A stretch of DNA of 64,000 nucleotides from Pseudomonadota bacterium. GTDB taxonomy: Bacteria > Pseudomonadota > Alphaproteobacteria > Rhizobiales > Xanthobacteraceae. The notes under the pieces were generated by a model. That model ran no database searches. It saw nothing but the letters and a program-made list of their open reading frames with translations, and was not told where the DNA came from. The position numbers and the translations under genes are program-made. The stretch is taken from NCBI GenBank assembly GCA_018240595.1, contig JAFEFL010000064.1, forward strand, positions 307,047 through 371,046, given 5' to 3'. Of this stretch, positions 34,305 through 42,562 are shown piece after piece. Position 1 is the first letter of the stretch; every line of letters begins with the position of its first letter.

Positions 34305-35450
34305 TCACGCCCTTTTGGTGACGCCGCCGGGTTTCACGTCGAACCACTGCGCGCGATCGGCGATGTCCGCGAAAGCCGCCGGATCCGCTCCGGTCATCCA
34401 CACCTGCGCGCCGATCGACGTCAGCGCGTCGTACAGCGCGGCGCGGCGCACCGGATCGAGATGCGCCACCACTTCGTCGAGCAGCATCACCGGCGCATAG
34501 CCGGTCATGTCCTTGATCAGATGTGCGTGCGCGAGCGACAGGCGGATGAGCATCGCCTTCTGCTCGCCGGTTGAAGCATCCGAAGCGGCGATGCCCTTGC
34601 CGGCGTGCACGACCTTCAGATCGGCGCGATGCGGCCCTTCTAGCGTGCGGCCGGCCGCGGCATCTTGGCCGCGGCTGTCGCGCAGCAATTCGCGATAGCG
34701 GTCCTCGATTTCGCGCGCGCTGCTGAGCGGCCACTGGTTCTCCATCCAGCCTTCGAGCGCGATGCGCGGCATGGCGAAGGCGGGCGCTTCGTCGCGCGCC
34801 GCGTCGAGCGCCGCGCTGAGGCGATTGACGGTCTCGTAGCGCGCCGCCGACACCGCGACCGCGACCTCCGCGGTTTCGTGCTCGATGGCGTCCAGCCAGT
34901 GCGCGTCGCTCCGCGCATCCTCCAGCAGGCGATTGCGCGAACGTAGCGAGCGCTCCAGCGCCGAGACCCGGCTCGAATGCTGCGCATCGACCGCCAGCAC
35001 CAGACGATCGAGGTAGCGACGGCGGTCGGCGGCCGGGCCGGTGAACAGCGGGTCCATCGACGGCGTCAGCCAGATCACGCGCAGATGGTCGGCGAAGGCC
35101 GCGGCCGACGATACCGGCTCGCGGTCGATGCGGCATTTGCGCGAGTTCGTTGTGTCGTCGGCGGCGGGCGGCTCGATGCCGGTGCCGAGCGTGGCGAGGC
35201 CGAGCATGCCCTCGATTTCTGCCGACACGGCCCAGGCGCCGTCGCCCTCGCTGAAGCTCAGTTCATCGAGCGTGGCGCGGCGCAGGCCGCGGCCCGACGT
35301 CAGCAGCGAAATGGCTTCGATCAGATTGGTCTTGCCGGCGCCGTTCTGCCCGGTCAGCACCACGGGTCCGGCGCGGTCAAGATTGAGCGTCGCGGCGTGG
35401 TAGCTGCGGAAGTTGCTGAGCGACAGGCGTTGGAGGAAAGCGGCGGTCAT
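34305..35450 (-). CDS. recF: DNA replication and repair protein RecF
   Basis: 381 residues, SMC-like ATPase that loads RecA at gaps with RecOR. Walker A is LTGQNGAGKTNLIEAISLL. The signature ASTGEQKAMLIRLSLAHAHL and Walker B/D-loop APVMLLDEVVAHLDPVRRAA complete the ATP site. The start at 35450 (MTAAFLQRLSLSNFRSYH) fits the family. It lies 24 bp downstream of gntK rather than directly behind dnaN, an uncommon arrangement. Confidence 0.96.
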   Translation of the reverse strand: MTAAFLQRLSLSNFRSYHAATLNLDRAGPVVLTGQNGAGKTNLIEAISLLTSGRGLRRATLDELSFSEGDGAWAVSAEIEGMLGLATLGTGIEPPAADDTTNSRKCRIDREPVSSAAAFADHLRVIWLTPSMDPLFTGPAADRRRYLDRLVLAVDAQHSSRVSALERSLRSRNRLLEDARSDAHWLDAIEHETAEVAVAVSAARYETVNRLSAALDAARDEAPAFAMPRIALEGWMENQWPLSSAREIEDRYRELLRDSRGQDAAAGRTLEGPHRADLKVVHAGKGIAASDASTGEQKAMLIRLSLAHAHLIKDMTGYAPVMLLDEVVAHLDPVRRAALYDALTSIGAQVWMTGADPAAFADIADRAQWFDVKPGGVTKRA

Positions 35451-35474
35451 CGGCCCTATATATAGCCGCAACCG

Positions 35475-36005
35475 CTAACGCGCGAACTGGCGCACGATCC
35501 GGTCCGCAATTTCGCCCGGCGTGGCGTCGATGGCGATGGCGAGGGTTGGTTCGTCCTCGCCCGGCTCCTGCAACGCGGCGAACTGGCTGTCGAGCAGGCC
35601 GGGCGGCATGAAATGGTTGGTGCGGGCCTTCAGCCGGCCGGCGATCAGGTCCTTGGCGCCGCGCAGGTAAACGAAACCGACATCGTCGTGGCCGCCGGTG
35701 AGGATGTCACGATAACTGCGCTTGAGCGCCGAGCAGATGACGATCACGGGCTTGCGGCTTCGCCGCGCCTCGTCGATGCGGGCGGCGATTGCCTGAAGCC
35801 AGGGCCGCCGGTCGTCGTCATTGAGCGGGATACCTTGCGACATCTTGGCGATGTTCGCAGCGGGATGCAGGCTGTCGCCCTCGATCAGCGGACGATGCAG
35901 GCGTTGCGACAGCAATTCGCCGATCGTGCTCTTGCCGGCGCCCGACACGCCCATCACGACGATGGCGGCGGTCCAGTCGCTGGCGTGAGGCTCGGGCATG
36001 GTCAC
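35475..36005 (-). CDS. gntK: Gluconokinase
   Basis: 176 residues. The P-loop is VMGVSGAGKSTIGELLSQRL, followed by IEGDSLHPAANIAKMSQGIP and LNDDDRRPWL, the GntK hallmarks. VICSALKRSYRDIL binds phosphate. It phosphorylates D-gluconate to 6-phosphogluconate. It overlaps gnd by 4 bp (36002-36005), so kinase and 6-phosphogluconate dehydrogenase are probably made together and form a short route from gluconate into pentose phosphates. Confidence 0.95.
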   Translation of the reverse strand: MTMPEPHASDWTAAIVVMGVSGAGKSTIGELLSQRLHRPLIEGDSLHPAANIAKMSQGIPLNDDDRRPWLQAIAARIDEARRSRKPVIVICSALKRSYRDILTGGHDDVGFVYLRGAKDLIAGRLKARTNHFMPPGLLDSQFAALQEPGEDEPTLAIAIDATPGEIADRIVRQFAR

Positions 36006-36976
36006 TTGCCGTCCTTGCCCGCGACCTTGCCTTCACCATGGCCGCCGAAGCCGCGGCGCATCGCCGAGATCACCTTGTCGGCGAAGTTCGGCTGCTTACG
36101 CGAGCGGAAGCGGGCATAGAGCGCGGCCGACAAGGTCATCACCGGGATGGCGCGCTCGATCGCGGTCTGGATGGTCCAGCGGCCTTCGCCGGTGTCGTCG
36201 ACCACGCCGGAGAACTCCGCGAGGTCGGCATTGCCTTCGAGCGCCTTGGCGGTGACGTCGAGCAGCTTCGACTCGACGATGCTGCCGTGGCGCCAGACTT
36301 CGGCGATGGCGGCAATGTCGAGCGGCATGCGCTCGGCCTCCGGCACGCTGGCGTCGTTGGCTTCGGAAAGAATCTGGAAGCCTTCGGCATAAGCCTGCAT
36401 CAGACCGTATTCGATGCCGTTGTGCACCATCTTGACGAAGTGACCGGCGCCGTTGGGCCCGACATGCAGCCAGCCGTCCGGCGCCGTCGACCCTTGCGAG
36501 ATCTTGCCGTCGCCGGGCGCGAGCGCGGCGAAAATCGGCGCCAGACGCGCGACCGCGGCTTTCTCGCCGCCGATCATCAGACAATAGCCGGAGGTCGCGC
36601 CGAGCACGCCGCCCGAGGTGCCGACGTCGATGTGGTGCAGGCCGCGCGCCTTGAGCGCCGCGGCACGGCGCAAATCGTCGCGCCAGTTGGTGTTGCCGCC
36701 GTCGATGATGGTGTCGCCGGGCGACAGCAGGTCGGCGAGCCGGCTGATCGTTGTTTCGGTGGCTTCGCCTGCCGGCAGCATGACCCAGACCGCGCGCGGC
36801 GCCGCGAGCTTCTTGACGACGTCTTCAAGCGATACGGCCGCCGTACCGCCGTCCTTGGCCAGCGCATCGACCGCGGCGGCAGAATGATCGCTGACCACGA
36901 CCTGATGGCCGTGCCGGATCAGGCGGCGCGACAGGTTGGCGCCCATGCGGCCAAGCCCGATCATGGCGATCTGCAT
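36002..36976 (-). CDS. gnd: 6-phosphogluconate dehydrogenase, decarboxylating (short, GntZ/YqeC type)
   Basis: 324 residues, the shorter class of decarboxylating 6PGDH. The dinucleotide fold is MQIAMIGLGRMGANLSRRLI. The substrate and catalytic regions are IDVGTSGGVLGATSGYCLMI and the HFVKMVHNGIEYGLMQAYAE segment with catalytic Lys and Asn. It makes ribulose 5-phosphate from 6-phosphogluconate with NAD(P)+. It starts 36 bp after the dnaN stop on the same strand, so it may be co-transcribed with dnaN. Confidence 0.94.
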   Translation of the reverse strand: MQIAMIGLGRMGANLSRRLIRHGHQVVVSDHSAAAVDALAKDGGTAAVSLEDVVKKLAAPRAVWVMLPAGEATETTISRLADLLSPGDTIIDGGNTNWRDDLRRAAALKARGLHHIDVGTSGGVLGATSGYCLMIGGEKAAVARLAPIFAALAPGDGKISQGSTAPDGWLHVGPNGAGHFVKMVHNGIEYGLMQAYAEGFQILSEANDASVPEAERMPLDIAAIAEVWRHGSIVESKLLDVTAKALEGNADLAEFSGVVDDTGEGRWTIQTAIERAIPVMTLSAALYARFRSRKQPNFADKVISAMRRGFGGHGEGKVAGKDGK

Positions 36977-37012
36977 GGGTCTACTCCGGCAAAGGTCGAG
37001 GCGAGCGCGCCC

Positions 37013-38119
37013 TTAAACGCGCATCGGCATCAGGACGTAGAGCGCGCCCTTGGCGTCCTTGTCCTGGATCAGCGTCGGCGAGCCCGGATCGGCGAGCTTG
37101 AGCACCGCGACCTCGCCCTCGATCTGGGCGGCGATGTCGAGCAGGTAGCGCGAATTGAAGCCGATATCGAGCGCGTCGGCCTCGTAATCGACCTCGAGCT
37201 CTTCGGTCGCGCTGCCGGAATCCGGATTGGTCACCGATAGAACGAGGCGTCCGCCGGTGATCGACAGCTTCACGGCGCGGCCGCGTTCGCTCGACACGGT
37301 GGAGACGCGATCGACCGCGGCCTCGAAGTCCTTCTTGTCGACGACCAGACTCTTGTCGTTGTTCGCCGGGATGACCCGGCCGTAATCGGGGAAGGTGCCG
37401 TCGATGAGCTTGGAGATCAGGACCACATTGCCGATCGAGAAGCGGATCTTACCGGCCGACAGTTCGACGGCGACGTCGCCTTCGCCGCTTTCGATCAGGC
37501 GCTGCACTTCGGCGACCGTCTTGCGCGGGATGATGATGCCCGGCATGCCGGCGGCGCCTTCCGGCAGCGTCAGCTCGACCTGCGCCAGACGGTGGCCGTC
37601 GGTGGCGACCGCGCGCAGCATCTTGCCGGCGGCGTGCAGGTATATGCCGTTGAGGTAGTAGCGCGTCTCTTCGGTCGAGATCGCGAACTGCGTCTTGTCG
37701 ATGAGGCGCTTGAGATCGGCGGCCGGCACACTGAACGAATGGCTCATCTCGCCGGCGGCGAGATCGGGGAAGTCGCTCTCGGGCAGGGTCTGCAGCGTGA
37801 AGCGCGAGCGCCCGGCGCGGATCGACAGTACGGCGCGGTCGCCGGAACCTTCGATGACGATCTGCGAGCCGTCCGGCAGCTTGCGCACGATGTCGTAGAA
37901 CATGTGCGCCGGCACGGTGGTGGCGCCGCCCGGCGACACCTCGGCGGCGATCGAGTCCGTGACCTCGAGGTCGAGATCGGTCGCCTTCATGCTGAGTTTG
38001 CCCTTGTCGGCGCGGATCAGCACGTTGGACAGGATCGGAATCGTGTTGCGCCGTTCGACCACGCGGTAAACGTGGCTCAGCGACTTGAGGAGTTCGGCGC
38101 GTTCGACAGTTACTTTCAT
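37013..38119 (-). CDS. dnaN: DNA polymerase III sliding clamp, beta subunit
   Basis: 368 residues, three clamp domains. The N-terminus MKVTVERAELLKSLSHVYRV leads to VVERRNTIPILSNVLI. Other characteristic parts are ETRYYLNGIYLHAAGKMLRA, VATDGHRLAQVEL and the C-terminal LYVLMPMRV. The start at 38119 is set by family similarity; the frame stays open 31 codons upstream. The gap to dnaA (314 bp) holds palindromic repeats. Confidence 0.97.
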   Translation of the reverse strand: MKVTVERAELLKSLSHVYRVVERRNTIPILSNVLIRADKGKLSMKATDLDLEVTDSIAAEVSPGGATTVPAHMFYDIVRKLPDGSQIVIEGSGDRAVLSIRAGRSRFTLQTLPESDFPDLAAGEMSHSFSVPAADLKRLIDKTQFAISTEETRYYLNGIYLHAAGKMLRAVATDGHRLAQVELTLPEGAAGMPGIIIPRKTVAEVQRLIESGEGDVAVELSAGKIRFSIGNVVLISKLIDGTFPDYGRVIPANNDKSLVVDKKDFEAAVDRVSTVSSERGRAVKLSITGGRLVLSVTNPDSGSATEELEVDYEADALDIGFNSRYLLDIAAQIEGEVAVLKLADPGSPTLIQDKDAKGALYVLMPMRV

Positions 38120-38327
38120 GGAAAATCCCGCTTCGGCGCCGAAAACCCCACCTGTGGCGCCAGCCGGCGGAAGCCGGGGGGCAAAGGTGGCAAGAGCGGG
38201 GCAATTGCGCAAGACCCGGCGAAGCGGGAGGGCGCAACCCCCGTTCCTATCCCCAGGGCGTCCACAGGGCTTCTTCCCTCTGCCCGTTCTTCACGGGAAC
38301 AGGGTGGCGAGGACCTTCAGGTCCGAG

Positions 38328-38421
38328 CCGGGTGAGGGGCAGCGCAAGCGTCCGACGAGCCCCTCACCCGGTTCGCCGCTCACGCGGCTCACCACCCTCT
38401 CGCCGCAAGCGGGGAGAGGGA
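38328..38421. repeat. Palindromic repeats between dnaA and dnaN
   Basis: The 314-bp gap contains a 13-bp perfect inverted repeat (CCGGGTGAGGGGC at 38328-38340, GCCCCTCACCCGG at 38359-38371). Next to it is the hairpin CCCTCTCGCCGC-AAGC-GGGGAGAGGG (about 38396-38421), 12 bp from the dnaA stop. They resemble REP-type elements; the second could also slow transcription out of dnaA. The rest of the gap (38120-38327) shows no other feature. Confidence 0.6.
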
Positions 38422-38433
38422 AGAAAGAACGGC

Positions 38434-39867
38434 CTACTCCTGCAGCTGCCGCTTCAGGATCTCGATTTCCTCCGACAGCGTCATGTCGCTGCCCACCAGG
38501 CCCTCGATCTTGCGGACCGCGTGCAGGACGGTCGTGTGGTCGCGGCCGCCGAAGCGCCGTCCGATCTCCGGCAGCGAGCGCAGCGTCAACGTCTTGGCGA
38601 GATACATCGCCACCTGACGCGGGCGCACGACATTTGCCGTGCGGCGCGAGGACAGCAGGTCGGAGCGGCTGACATTGTACTGCCGGGCGACGACGCGCTG
38701 GATATCCTCGATCTTGACGCGCTTGGGCTCCTGCGGCCGGATCAGGTCCTTGACCTCGCGCTCGGCCATTTCCAGCGTCACCGACTGGCCGGTGAGCTTG
38801 GAGTGCGCGAGCAGGCGGTTGAGCGCGCCTTCGAGGTCGCGGCCGTTATGGGTGACGGTCTTGGCGATATAGGCCAGTACCGGCAACGGGACGTCGAAGG
38901 TCGGATGATGCGCGCGCGCGGCCTGCACGCGGGCTTTGAGGATTTCGAGGCGCAGTTCCTCACCGAGGCCGCCCATCTCGACGACGAGACCGCCGGCCAG
39001 CCGCGAGCGCACGCGCTCGTCGAGGCTTTCCAGTTCCGACGGCGGACGATCCGACGCGATCACGACCTGGCGGCCGGCATCGATCAGCGCATTGAGCGTG
39101 TGGCAGAACTCGGCCTGCGTCGACTTGCCCTGCAGGAACTGCAGGTCGTCGATCACCAGTACGCCGATGCCGCGCAGTGCTTCCTTGAAGGCGAGCGCGT
39201 TCTGCGCCCGCAGCGCGGCGACGAAGCCGTACATGAATTTCTCGGCGGTGAGGTAGAGCACCTTGCGCTCGCCCGAGGCGTTGCCGGCCCAGGTGATGGC
39301 CTGCAGCAGATGCGTCTTGCCGAGGCCGACGCCGGCATGGATGTAGAGGGGGTTGAACAGCACCGGATCGTTGCGGCGGCCGGCGGCCACCTGCTTGGCG
39401 GCCGCCTGCGCCAGCGTATTGGAACGGCCGACGACGAAGGAGTCGAAGGTGAGACGCGCGTCGAGCGGCGAACCGCCGAGCGCTTCATGCACCGCGGCGT
39501 CGCCCGCGGCGATCGGACGGCCCGCGACGGTGCCGTTCATGTGACGGCCATCGCCGTGGCCGTTCATGGCCGCCGGTTCCACCTTGGCCTTCGGCTGCAC
39601 CGTATTCTTCAGCACGGCGGAGCGCACGATCAGCTCGATGCGGCCGACTTCATTGCGTTCGGCCTGCCAGCAGGTCAGCACCTTTTCGGCGTAGTGCGAC
39701 TGAATCCAGCTCTTGAGAAAACGCGTCGGCACCGACAGGCGGACGCCGCCGTCATCGAGGCCTTCGAGGTCCATGCGCGCAAACCAGCTCGAGAAAACGT
39801 CGTCACCGACTTCCGAGCGCAGCCGCGTTTTCACCCTGAGCCAGCTCTCCTGATCATCGTTCGGCAT
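38434..39867 (-). CDS. dnaA: Chromosomal replication initiator protein DnaA
   Basis: 477 residues. Domain I begins near MPNDDQESWLRVKTRLRSEV with FSSWFARMDLE; domain II is a variable Gly/His linker (about 95-140). The AAA+ domain has Walker A HAGVGLGKTHLLQA and Walker B VLVIDDLQFLQGK. Domain IV ends with the DNA-binding signature IGRRFGGRDHTTVLHAVRKI. The start at 39867 matches family N-termini; the frame runs on 77 codons without similarity. It is the first gene of the dnaA-dnaN-gnd-gntK-recF series. Confidence 0.97.
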   Translation of the reverse strand: MPNDDQESWLRVKTRLRSEVGDDVFSSWFARMDLEGLDDGGVRLSVPTRFLKSWIQSHYAEKVLTCWQAERNEVGRIELIVRSAVLKNTVQPKAKVEPAAMNGHGDGRHMNGTVAGRPIAAGDAAVHEALGGSPLDARLTFDSFVVGRSNTLAQAAAKQVAAGRRNDPVLFNPLYIHAGVGLGKTHLLQAITWAGNASGERKVLYLTAEKFMYGFVAALRAQNALAFKEALRGIGVLVIDDLQFLQGKSTQAEFCHTLNALIDAGRQVVIASDRPPSELESLDERVRSRLAGGLVVEMGGLGEELRLEILKARVQAARAHHPTFDVPLPVLAYIAKTVTHNGRDLEGALNRLLAHSKLTGQSVTLEMAEREVKDLIRPQEPKRVKIEDIQRVVARQYNVSRSDLLSSRRTANVVRPRQVAMYLAKTLTLRSLPEIGRRFGGRDHTTVLHAVRKIEGLVGSDMTLSEEIEILKRQLQE

Positions 39868-41164
39868 TTTCTTGTTCTCTTTGGTTCGTCTTGATTGGTT
39901 GAACGGACAGCAGTTGCTCGGCCAGGCGGAAAGGCCGCCGACGCGCCGGAACGGAACGCAACAACTTTTCGCGAATGAATCTGCCGAAACGAAGAACGGC
40001 AGTGCGAGGCGGATTTCAGCTTGGAAGGTGCGCGCCTTTACCGAAAGGGCGGCGCATTGCCACGGGGGATGGCGTCGATATCGCGAGAGGCGTCGCACGG
40101 ACCGGACTGGAACGGCACCGCGATGCGGGCGCGTGAACAGTGCTCCGGACCAGTGTTCGCCATTTCGATATCCCCCCTACTTACGGGCTGACGCCCGGGT
40201 TCACTTGTCGGCTCGGCTACAGCCGCCGTTGATCCCGGCGAGCCCAACCTAGTCCAACTTCAAAATCAGAGTCCAGTTCAGAAGCGCGCCAAGTTCGAGA
40301 GCAAGTCGAGTAACGTTCGAGTATCGAGTTCGAATTCAATCGGGCGAATGCAAGGCGGCTTTCACTTTGCAGTGCGATGCCAACTCGTTCGCTCGTCCTC
40401 GCTCTCTCTTGTCCGCTTCGCGCCCGGTCAGTCTTCTATGTCGATCAGTTGTCGGCTTCGTGCCGCCTCTCGGCGGCGCCAAGGCCAGGATCGTCATTGT
40501 CCGCTTCGGGTGAAGTCCGTTTCGGGCAATAGAAAGCCGTTCTCATCTGCCAATGAGCGCAGCGACGGTCCTTATGTCTGATCGCACACAGCGGAATGTC
40601 CGTGCGCCAATTCAAGATACACAACGATTTCCGCCGGGCAATTTCGATTTAACGTTTGGGTAGGACCTGCGGCGGGAGCGTGCTTTTCATGCAACGCAAA
40701 TTTTTTACCGCCTCAACGGCAACACGTTGATGAGTCGTCAGGAATTGAGCGGCGCCGCAGTCTAAGGATCACGCGCCGGTGATTTAAAAAAATTAATCGC
40801 CGCCGCGACGGAAACGATTGGGCCGCAGGCATTTCCGGGGTGCTTCGCGAGTCGTTCCTGTAAGTCATTCAGGAAGCGAAAAGTTTTCTGGGCAAAATTG
40901 AAGGTAGCCCCCTTCAAGAAAGGGCGCGTGACTGTTGGATTGAAAGAGAATGACTTGCGTTCGGATCGCGAAAATGCTGGGCGCCCATAACTGCCTGACA
41001 AGCCAGTGACGGTTTGACGACGGCGCGCCTTCGCAGCGCACCTGCGTGGGCGCCGCGTGCGGGATTGTCATTGAATTTTAGAAAAGGCGCCAAACAATTT
41101 TGCCTACGCGAACAGCGGAGGTGTCTGGTGCAGGGCGGCCGCTTGGGTGCGGCGTCAAAATGCA
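39868..41164. other. Long non-coding region upstream of dnaA
   Basis: About 1.3 kb without a credible gene; several short frames here have poor composition. It holds repeats of TTGTCSGCTTCG, a block of phased GTTCGAG-like repeats at about 40290-40335, and A/T-rich tracts near 40700 and 40781-40797. It must carry the dnaA promoter. It is where an origin might be sought, but no TTATCCACA-like DnaA box is clear on either strand. Confidence 0.5.
40205..40508 (+). repeat. Dispersed 12-bp repeats upstream of dnaA
   Basis: TTGTCCGCTTCG occurs at 40409-40420 and 40497-40508, TTGTCGGCTTCG at 40449-40460, and the variant TTGTCGGCTCGG at 40205-40216. The last three copies are 40 and 48 bp apart. Between the first two copies, at about 40290-40335, GTTCGAG/GTCGAG motifs recur every 11-12 bp. 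The function is unknown. Confidence 0.5.
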
Positions 41165-41190
41165 AATCCGCCGAGCATGCTCGGCGGATT
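41165..41190 (-). terminator. Terminator-like palindrome after rpsT
   Basis: A perfect 26-bp palindrome (AATCCGCCGAGCA and its complement) lies 20 bp past the rpsT stop. On the minus strand it is followed by TGCATTTTG. It probably ends rpsT transcription. Confidence 0.7.
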
Positions 41191-41210
41191 GTCAATTGAA
41201 GTCGCGGGTC

Positions 41211-41477
41211 TTACTTGCCGAGCTTGGCGATGCTGTGCGACAGGCGCGACACTTTGCGGCTGGCGGTGTTCTTGTGAACGGTGCCGCGCTGCGCCGCGCG
41301 CATGATCGCCGGCTCTGCAGCCTTGAAAGCTTCGGCGGCCGCGGCGCGGTCGCCGGAGGCGATCGCTTCTTCGACCTTGCGCACCGAGTTGCGCAGCGTG
41401 GTGCGGCGCGACTTGTTGATCGCGGTACGGCGCGCGATCTTGCGGGTCGCCTTGCGGGCGGATTTGGTATTGGCCAT
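41211..41477 (-). CDS. rpsT: 30S ribosomal protein S20
   Basis: 88 residues, Lys/Arg/Ala-rich three-helix protein: MANTKSARKATRKIARRTAI, then NKSRRTTLRNSVRKVEEAIA and RGTVHKNTASRKVSRLSHSI. It binds 16S rRNA in the 30S body. In Rhizobiales rpsT lies upstream of dnaA on the same strand, as seen here. Confidence 0.97.
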   Translation of the reverse strand: MANTKSARKATRKIARRTAINKSRRTTLRNSVRKVEEAIASGDRAAAAEAFKAAEPAIMRAAQRGTVHKNTASRKVSRLSHSIAKLGK

Positions 41478-41562
41478 CTAGGTCTCGTTCGGTCTGACAG
41501 GCGACTGGTCGCATGCGGCCATCTTGATCCGCGGGCAGCAACCGGTCTGTCTAAGAATTAAG

Positions 41563-41582
41563 GGGGCCGGAAAACCGGCCCC
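41563..41582 (-). terminator. Intrinsic terminator downstream of the DHDPS-family gene
   Basis: On the minus strand GGGGCCGG-TTTT-CCGGCCCC forms an 8-bp perfect stem followed by CTTAATTCTT. It lies between the aldolase gene stop and rpsT, separating the two transcripts. Confidence 0.7.
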
Positions 41583-41653
41583 AATTGGGCGTGGCTTATA
41601 GTTGGCCCGCGCCCGGGCGTCAACGCCCGAAGAGTCGGGGCGTTTCCGCCCGC

Positions 41654-42550
41654 TCAGGCGACTTTTTGGCCCCGAATGGCGTCGTAGCCGCCAATAATCG
41701 CGGTCCGATCGGCTGCAGATACCGCGGCGAAAGGCGGCCGGACGCGGGCGATCGCCGGGTCGTTATGGATGTGGCCGAGCAGCATCTTCACGCCGGGCAC
41801 CAGCGGCCGCCCCTCGAACAGCTTGCGGATCGCCACGGCGGCGTCATGGGCGGCCGTGTCGCCGACCTTCCAGGCGCGCTGGCAGAGGTCGGCGTTGACG
41901 TTGGCGGTGGCCGAGATACAGCCCGCGAACTGGCCGCTGCGCGCCTCGATGAGGCAGGCCTCGGTCGAGGGGAAGGTCGCGAAGTCCTTGGCGATGGCTG
42001 CGACCGAACGGGCGTAAGCCATGTCGCCCGAGGAATCCTTGAGGCCGACAATGCGGCCGGGGAAGGTCTGGCGCAGCCGCTTGATCAGCTCGACATGCCA
42101 CGGAATGCCGGAGAGCTGCGGGTAATGATAGAGATAGATAGGCAGCTTCTCGGCGGCCGTCGCTTCGGCGAGAGCTCCGATATAGGCGACAAGGCCGTCA
42201 TCCGGCACACCCTTGTAGTAAAACGGCGGCAGCACCAGCGCACCGGCGAAGCCGAGTTCGGCGGCATGCCGCGTCAGCGCAATCGCGTCCGCCACGGACG
42301 CCGCGCCGGTACCGACCATCAGCCGCGACATCGGCAGGCCGTTGGTCTTGTAGGCGCTCATCACCGCCTTGCGCTCATCGACCGAGAACGACGTGGCTTC
42401 GCCGGTCGAGCCAAGCACGTTGAGGCCGTCGCAGCCATTGTCGAGCAGCCAGCGTGCCAGCTTCATGGCGCGCGGTATATCCGGCGCCAACTTGTCGTCG
42501 ATCGGCGTGGCGATGGCGGCGATGACGCCGGCCAAAGTTTTCTCGGACAT
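41654..42550 (-). CDS. Dihydrodipicolinate synthase/N-acetylneuraminate lyase family aldolase
   Basis: 298 residues, TIM-barrel class I aldolase family. Visible motifs are LNVLGSTGEATSFSVDER (GSTGE pyruvate-binding), the Tyr region LPIYLYHYPQLSG and the Schiff-base Lys in IVGLKDSSGDM. The sequence diverges from canonical DapA around the aspartate-semialdehyde site, so another 2-oxo acid aldolase or dehydratase role is as likely as lysine synthesis. It starts 12 bp after the maeB stop and may share its transcript. Confidence 0.85.
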   Translation of the reverse strand: MSEKTLAGVIAAIATPIDDKLAPDIPRAMKLARWLLDNGCDGLNVLGSTGEATSFSVDERKAVMSAYKTNGLPMSRLMVGTGAASVADAIALTRHAAELGFAGALVLPPFYYKGVPDDGLVAYIGALAEATAAEKLPIYLYHYPQLSGIPWHVELIKRLRQTFPGRIVGLKDSSGDMAYARSVAAIAKDFATFPSTEACLIEARSGQFAGCISATANVNADLCQRAWKVGDTAAHDAAVAIRKLFEGRPLVPGVKMLLGHIHNDPAIARVRPPFAAVSAADRTAIIGGYDAIRGQKVA

Positions 42551-42562
42551 CGATATTGATCC

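Noticed and set aside
38396..38421. Strong dnaA terminator
   Set aside because: The stem is good but no T run follows on the minus strand, so it is listed as a repeat.
40348..40581. A 77-codon frame in the dnaA-rpsT gap
   Set aside because: Ser/Arg-rich composition with no motif, no ribosome binding site, and it runs through the dispersed repeats.
40784..40796. CtrA box (TTAA...TTAA)
   Set aside because: The two TTAA sequences are 5 nt apart, while the CtrA consensus needs 7.
39868..41164. Chromosomal origin of replication
   Set aside because: No convincing TTATCCACA-type boxes on either strand. In related alphaproteobacteria the origin can lie elsewhere, so the region is described only as non-coding.
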